From Cryptomeria japonica (lineage: Eukaryota; Streptophyta; Pinopsida; Cupressales; Cupressaceae): a stretch of 64,000 bases of DNA. Location: assembly GCF_030272615.1 (NCBI RefSeq), contig NC_081405.1, positions 651,640,920 through 651,704,919 on the forward strand. Direction: 5' to 3'. Below, piece by piece: positions 59,845 to 64,000 of the stretch (position 1 is the stretch's first letter; each line of letters starts with the position of its first letter). The notes under the pieces were generated by a model. It ran no database searches, had not been told where the DNA came from, and saw only the letters and a list, made by a program, of their open reading frames with translations. The translations under genes and the position numbers were made by a program.

Positions 59845-59967
59845 CACTTTCTAGAAGCTATAATTAGATCCTTCAAAGATAGGAATGGATAACTTGTGTG
59901 CCATTGGATTAGGATCTACCTCAAGCGGTTAAGCTCTATATCAAGGAACCACAAATTTGATGCCAAA

Positions 59968-60276
59968 TCTTGAATATCAATATCCAGGAAACTAAGAGAA
60001 GGAGGGGGGAGGGTGAATCAGTTGACAACAAATTTAACAATTTTAACCTTAATACATAGATCTAAAATATTAGGCTGAATTAACAAAATTAGGAAACACA
60101 TACAAAATTCATCTTAGACACAAGAGACACCAAAATTTACGTGGAAAACCCAAGAAAGGAAAATACATGGAGAATGCTAATTCTCAATATATAAACATTG
60201 GTTAAGGTGACACCGATTAAGGTAAGTTTTGCAATGGGTGGCTCATTGCTGGTTTGGCTTACTATCGGTGGGCTCG
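59968..60276 (-). repeat. 5' LTR of element H, partial
   Basis: Begins TCTTGAATATC, equivalent to TGTTGAATATG at 40,066, beside a decayed primer site (minus strand TGGCATCAAAT, 59,955-59,965). It follows the left LTR through the CCCAAGAA-GGAAAA motif and ACTATCGGTGGG, then loses similarity near 60,276. Confidence 0.7.
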
Positions 60277-60450
60277 CTGCCTTGAAAATCTCACTACAGA
60301 TAGGCTCTATTGGAACCCTAAATTTTTGCAATACCCCTAACATGATCACCAAGCTTTGGTAAAATGTTGAAGCTACAAAAATTTTCTTTACCTAACATAG
60401 AATCTCACATATTGTCTCCATTATGCCCTAATGACATGTAAACAATTCCT
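60277..60450. other. Unassigned sequence between H and J
   Basis: About 170 bases with no recognised coding or LTR similarity; probably debris at the junction of the truncated H LTR and J. Confidence 0.35.
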
Positions 60451-61780
60451 TGTTGGCATTGTATTGTCATTGATGTCAACTAGTATTGGAGTTGTTCTTG
60501 GCATGGCGTTCTCATGGGTTTTATCAATATGCAAGTAGGAGTATTGTCAAATAGTAAATAGGAACAAAGAGGTGATCAAGAAACCAGTACAGACAATTGG
60601 AGAGGATCCTGGTGTTGCGGTTCAGAATATATGCTCCTAACATTGGCATGATTCTGTGATTGAAACTACATCAAGTTTGGTGAACCAGAGAGCTCAGTTA
60701 TAATTGATTGATATGAACTCTGTGAAGATGAATGAATATTGGTCTAGTATGCAGGTAGGTGTTGTATCAATCAAAAAAACCTATCCACTGGTAAGCAAAC
60801 AAGGGACAAGCATAAAGTAGGTGTTAATAGGTAAGAAAGCAAGACTCCCACTGAATGAAGATGATTTCACCAAATGAAGATAAGGCATGATGGGCTACTA
60901 GGATAGAAAAGGAAAGGAAGAAGTGATGTGTTTACCTTTATGGAAAACTGGTTGAGATGAGGTTTGGGCTAATATGATCTAGCTGATAGAACAAAGAAGA
61001 GTATGGCATGAAGATGAACCAGTTATTGTATAATTAGTAGGGTATGGTGAACCAATAGGTTAACACTTATTGTGTGTTGGGTCGGTGCCTGAGCCTGAAC
61101 CAACACAATGAGCTAAGGTAGATGCCGATGAAGATGACACATAGGATCCAGGTGGTGAACATGCAGCGGTAACATAATGGTGCGTCAATAAGGTAGTTGC
61201 TGACTAAGTCTACATTAACTATCGACTGTGGAAATCACGGAGATGCAGAGGATTGTGGCTCAAAGTTGTTCAAAAGATAAAGATTTGATTCTTTGATGTC
61301 ATGATCAAAGCAGGATGGTTGATCGACAAGTTGATCTAGAGAAAGGAACTACGAGATTATTTATGGTGATTGGCAAAAGCAAGGTCAATTTTTGCTAAAT
61401 ATGGTAAACGTGTATCAGAAGAAACAATATGGCAGTACTGTTTGATGTGTTGCAGGTTATCCATCTTAGAGATGAAACCCAATTTGATTTGATATAGATT
61501 GAGTTGATGAAGAAAACCCTAGGATGCAAGATTTGATTTTTCAGTTTTGGTGGGAAAGCCCAAGTATAAATATGCTGATAGTTGAAACAATCCCGATAAG
61601 CACCATTCAAAATGTGTTTGACATAGGTAACCCGAAGACCAAATTCACACCAGTAACAACTCGTCGGTATAGCCTATGCCAAAATGATGTGAATTACAAA
61701 CAGTTTCCAACAATGACTAAATTGTCAAAAAGGCGCCAACCTAAGAGATGTGACAGATGAAGTGAAGCGATATAATCCTA
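60451..61780 (+). repeat. LTR J, 5' (U3) part of an E/F-type LTR
   Basis: Starts TGTTGGCATTGTATTGTCAT, matching the minus-strand start of the E LTR (TGTTGGCATTGAGTTGTCAT at 32,875). Contains the promoter module GGTGGGAAAGCCCAAGTATAAATAT at 61,549-61,573. The rest of the LTR and the internal region are not identified before 62,635. Confidence 0.6.
61549..61573 (+). promoter_or_regulatory. Core promoter module in LTR J
   Basis: GGTGGGAAAG at the left and GTATAAATAT at 61,564-61,573, the same arrangement as in the E and F LTRs. Confidence 0.6.
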
Positions 61781-62634
61781 GTATAGGATATTTATATGTA
61801 AACCATTAGAGATTTTAGGGAATAATCATATTTTATAATATATGATACTATAAGGATATTATCACTATTGTAATACATATTTTCAAGTAATACAAGAACC
61901 AACTCTTTTGTTTTCAAATCGTGTCGTAGATTATTTCATCTTCAGATCAATTCTCTAATATAACCATTTAAAGCAAGTGGTTGTTATCTTAAATCCTTTT
62001 GTGAAGATTTTATGTCGTAATTACAAGTTAGAAAAATATAGAGTGCATCTGAGACAAAAGATTGCTACTTGCATTCTATTCTTATTGGTCTTTCAGGGAG
62101 AGTTAAATTCAATCATACTAACTATAATTGAAGATATCTAGTTGTAACATTAATGGTTAGGTAATTTACAGATCCATCCAAGGGAGGATTTAAAAATTGT
62201 ATTTTAGAGTTATACATAGGGTTTGCAAGTGAATGACTCTATTTCCCAAAAGAGACAAGGCACTGGTCGAGTTACATAAAAAATTCCAATTCAGATAAGT
62301 TATTCACATATTTTCAGTTTCATTCTTATGATAATAGGAGATATAAGCAGGATTCAAAATATAAATAGTTAGAAGGAAGGATAGTTCAATAGACAGTAGG
62401 AATCAGATTAGAGAAAAGCTAATCAATTAGAAAAGAGAATAAAAAAGTAGAAGTTAAAGTAATCAGAACAATAAGATAATTTATCCCAAAGACATATGCC
62501 ACTTTGAGATAAAAAAAGAGGTGGAGAATACAATATACAAATCTGCTATAAAAAGCATCAAGTAAGAGGATCAGTCGGTGAGTAGGTACACCCGCCTAGG
62601 AGTTAGACAATTCAAATAACCAGAAGACAATTGA
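61781..62634. other. AT-rich stretch without recognised gene
   Basis: Contains TATATGTAAAC, several AT runs and simple purine-rich stretches. No coding similarity; may be the transcribed part of the J element or unrelated debris. Confidence 0.35.
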
Positions 62635-64000
62635 TGTTGTCATTTTTAGTTTATTGGCATTTTGCATATAGATTGCATTAATGATATGTCGTCATTGATT
62701 TCATTTGAACCGGTAATGGTATTCATGTTATTGCTGATATTGTTTTTTTTTATATTGGCTAGTAATAGGTAAGAAGAGATTTGTCGAAGATGTTGTAAAC
62801 CGGTATGCAAAATTTGTGAGTTGACCCGATGAACCAGTGTAAAGGGTTAAACCTTTCTATGCAATGTAATTGGTAAACCCTATCAGTTGTTAAACCCTAA
62901 CCGATCAAGTTTGTTGGTTTATTATCTGATGAGGAGTAATGATGGAGACACGTGTGATCATTGTATGAGGATAAATTCAAATTGTTTTGGCATGTTTGTT
63001 TATTATCTAGGGAAGGAGCAAAGTGGATTGCATCTAATGCACAATGCGTGATGAGTTACAAAGTCCGATGAAGTGGTGATAATGGAGTGGTTGGAATTTT
63101 CTTGAAGAACGTGAAGAGATTGTCATGATTTCTAACGGTCAATATTGTACCAACTTGTTTGTAATCTCGATGATGAGAATTAGGTTTTTGTTGTGTTTCC
63201 AACCTAATTGATTTGTATTTAAGGTCGAGGAAGTTGTTCATAAAGTTTGTTGGCAAGATTAGCTGAAACCTGTTGAGTGTTTAGTTGCCTAACCAGTGAA
63301 TGGATTTGTACTTTGAGTGAAGGAAGATTGAAGCTTAAAAGGATCTGATCAAGCAAATGTAGTGGTCTTTGGACAGATCAAGAAAACTTGTTGTTTTCTA
63401 ACAATTATAGTAGAAGTGAAATCCCTTAACCGAGTTACTCATTAAATCCTCTAACAAGGTGGTCCATTAGCTTGGATTCTTAAATCCTCTAGTGAGGTTA
63501 CTCCTAACAGGGTATTGTGCTTTTCATCAAGGCATATTTGTAAATCCCTTAACTGGGTGATTCCTAACTGGAATTAGTTCTTAACAGGACTTATTATAAA
63601 GCTTTAACAGGCTTGGCTCGTAATAGGGAAAACTTCAGAAGAGTTCAGATGGCTATCCTTGTGAGTCTCATCTCATTTTGGTTTTTACCTATTTGGTTTT
63701 TCCACGTATAAAGATTTGTGTCAAGTGGTGAATGCTTTTGTGGTTATGATCTTATTTGTTGATTTGGTTAATTTATGATAAAGCATGATAACTAGAAGCA
63801 TTGAGAGATGAATATGTTGAGTTATGATTAGGCATTATTGATGTTTACAAGATTAAAGTTGTTTACTATTAAGTTTTCATAACAGTTAATCCGGTTGATG
63901 TCAAGTATTCTTATGAATATTGATCTTGACTGAGGTATGTTTACTTTGTCTGATTGAATTTGATTTTGGGAACTTTGTATCAGTTTTTTAGTATACTAAT
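62635..64000 (+). repeat. LTR K, open at the right edge
   Basis: Plausible start TGTTGTCATTTTTAG at 62,635. Features expected of these LTRs follow in order: ACCGG-containing U3, a TATTTAAGG box near 63,215, a block of AAATCCC/TCTTAAC-type repeats (63,420-63,620) and the common motif GGTTTTTCCACGTATAAAG near 63,695. No LTR end or primer site before 64,000. Confidence 0.5.
63420..63620 (+). repeat. Short degenerate repeats in LTR K
   Basis: AAATCCCTTAACCGAGTTACTC, AAATCCTCTAACAAGGTGGTCC, AAATCCTCTAGTGAGGTTACTCC and AAATCCCTTAACTGGGTGATTCC recur at roughly 35-65 base spacing, each a small CTTAAC...GAGTT/GGGTG inverted element. Not a microsatellite; looks like a repeated structural module in the R/U5 part. 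Confidence 0.55.

Larger units (their letters stand above)
52471..59904 (-). pseudogene. Gag of element H, split by element A
   Basis: The ATG at 59904 gives MAHKLSIPIFEGSNYSF, then a TAG where Trp is usual, then KV at the boundary of A (59,845). After A the frame continues at 53,212 with KMRSYLVSLGYNTWKIVE. Next come YEENEKARYVIFSALT (about 53,100-53,040), UBN2-type sequence through 52,800, and the knuckle CFRCGKIGHIASRC (near 52,510). This is the classic copia capsid-nucleocapsid order. The 53,213-59,849 interval belongs to element A plus one duplication copy. Confidence 0.85.
40066..60276 (-). mobile_element. Element H: autonomous Ty1/copia retrotransposon with two insertions
   Basis: Minus-strand element with a left LTR 40066-40931 and a partial right LTR from 59968. 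gag, protease, integrase, RT and RNase H lie between 49,440 and 53,212, plus 59,845-59,904. Element B lies in its 3' region and element A in gag; removing A rejoins the capsid frame. The right LTR is recognisable only to about 60,276. No flanking duplication could be tested because the right end is broken. Confidence 0.85.

Overview
This window looks like plant nuclear heterochromatin, AT-rich and built almost entirely of old LTR retrotransposons, most of them Ty1/copia-type. I see no host gene, rRNA, tRNA gene, CRISPR array or organelle sequence. The initiator-Met-tRNA primer sites (TGGTATCAGAGC and variants), TG...CA long terminal repeats of 0.8-2.6 kb, copia order protease-integrase-RT-RNase H, and deep nesting suggest a large, repeat-rich plant genome. 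A gymnosperm is my guess, but the sequence alone does not prove it.

Left part (1-3,400): the 5' portion of a minus-strand pol-less element (I), then a tandem-repeat region and the tail of an unassigned element (D').

Central part (3,400-39,300): a five-level nest. A plus-strand copia element G is split by minus-strand pol-less element C (3,809-38,477). C is split by plus-strand element D (about 7,307-35,862), a long non-pol ORF preceded by an array of palindromic repeats. D is split by minus-strand autonomous copia element E (10,591-32,875). The right LTR of E is split by F (18,107-31,395), a pol-less copia-related element in tandem-dimer form (LTR-internal-LTR-internal-LTR). Target-site duplications, exact or with one mismatch, bracket C, E and F. 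The coding sequences of the hosts resume on the far side.

Right part (39,300-64,000): minus-strand autonomous copia element H (40,066 to about 60,276) contains two pol-less insertions. B (minus, 41,093-49,318, duplication AGCAC) itself carries a solo LTR (44,503-45,561, duplication TGATG). A (plus, 53,213-59,844, duplication CACTT) sits inside the gag of H. The last 3.5 kb holds pieces of at least two further plus-strand LTRs (J, K).

A, B, C and I form a pol-less family with two proteins. One is gag-like (coiled coil followed by several CCHC knuckles). The other, ORF2, is about 1,090 codons in A and I do not recognise it: a conserved N-terminal region, a basic Lys-rich segment and a C-terminal coiled coil. 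They share primer-site type, polypurine-tract style and a stem-varying terminal LTR hairpin with the autonomous elements E and H, so mobilisation in trans by E/H-like relatives is the simplest inference. All reading frames are broken, mostly by TAG codons.
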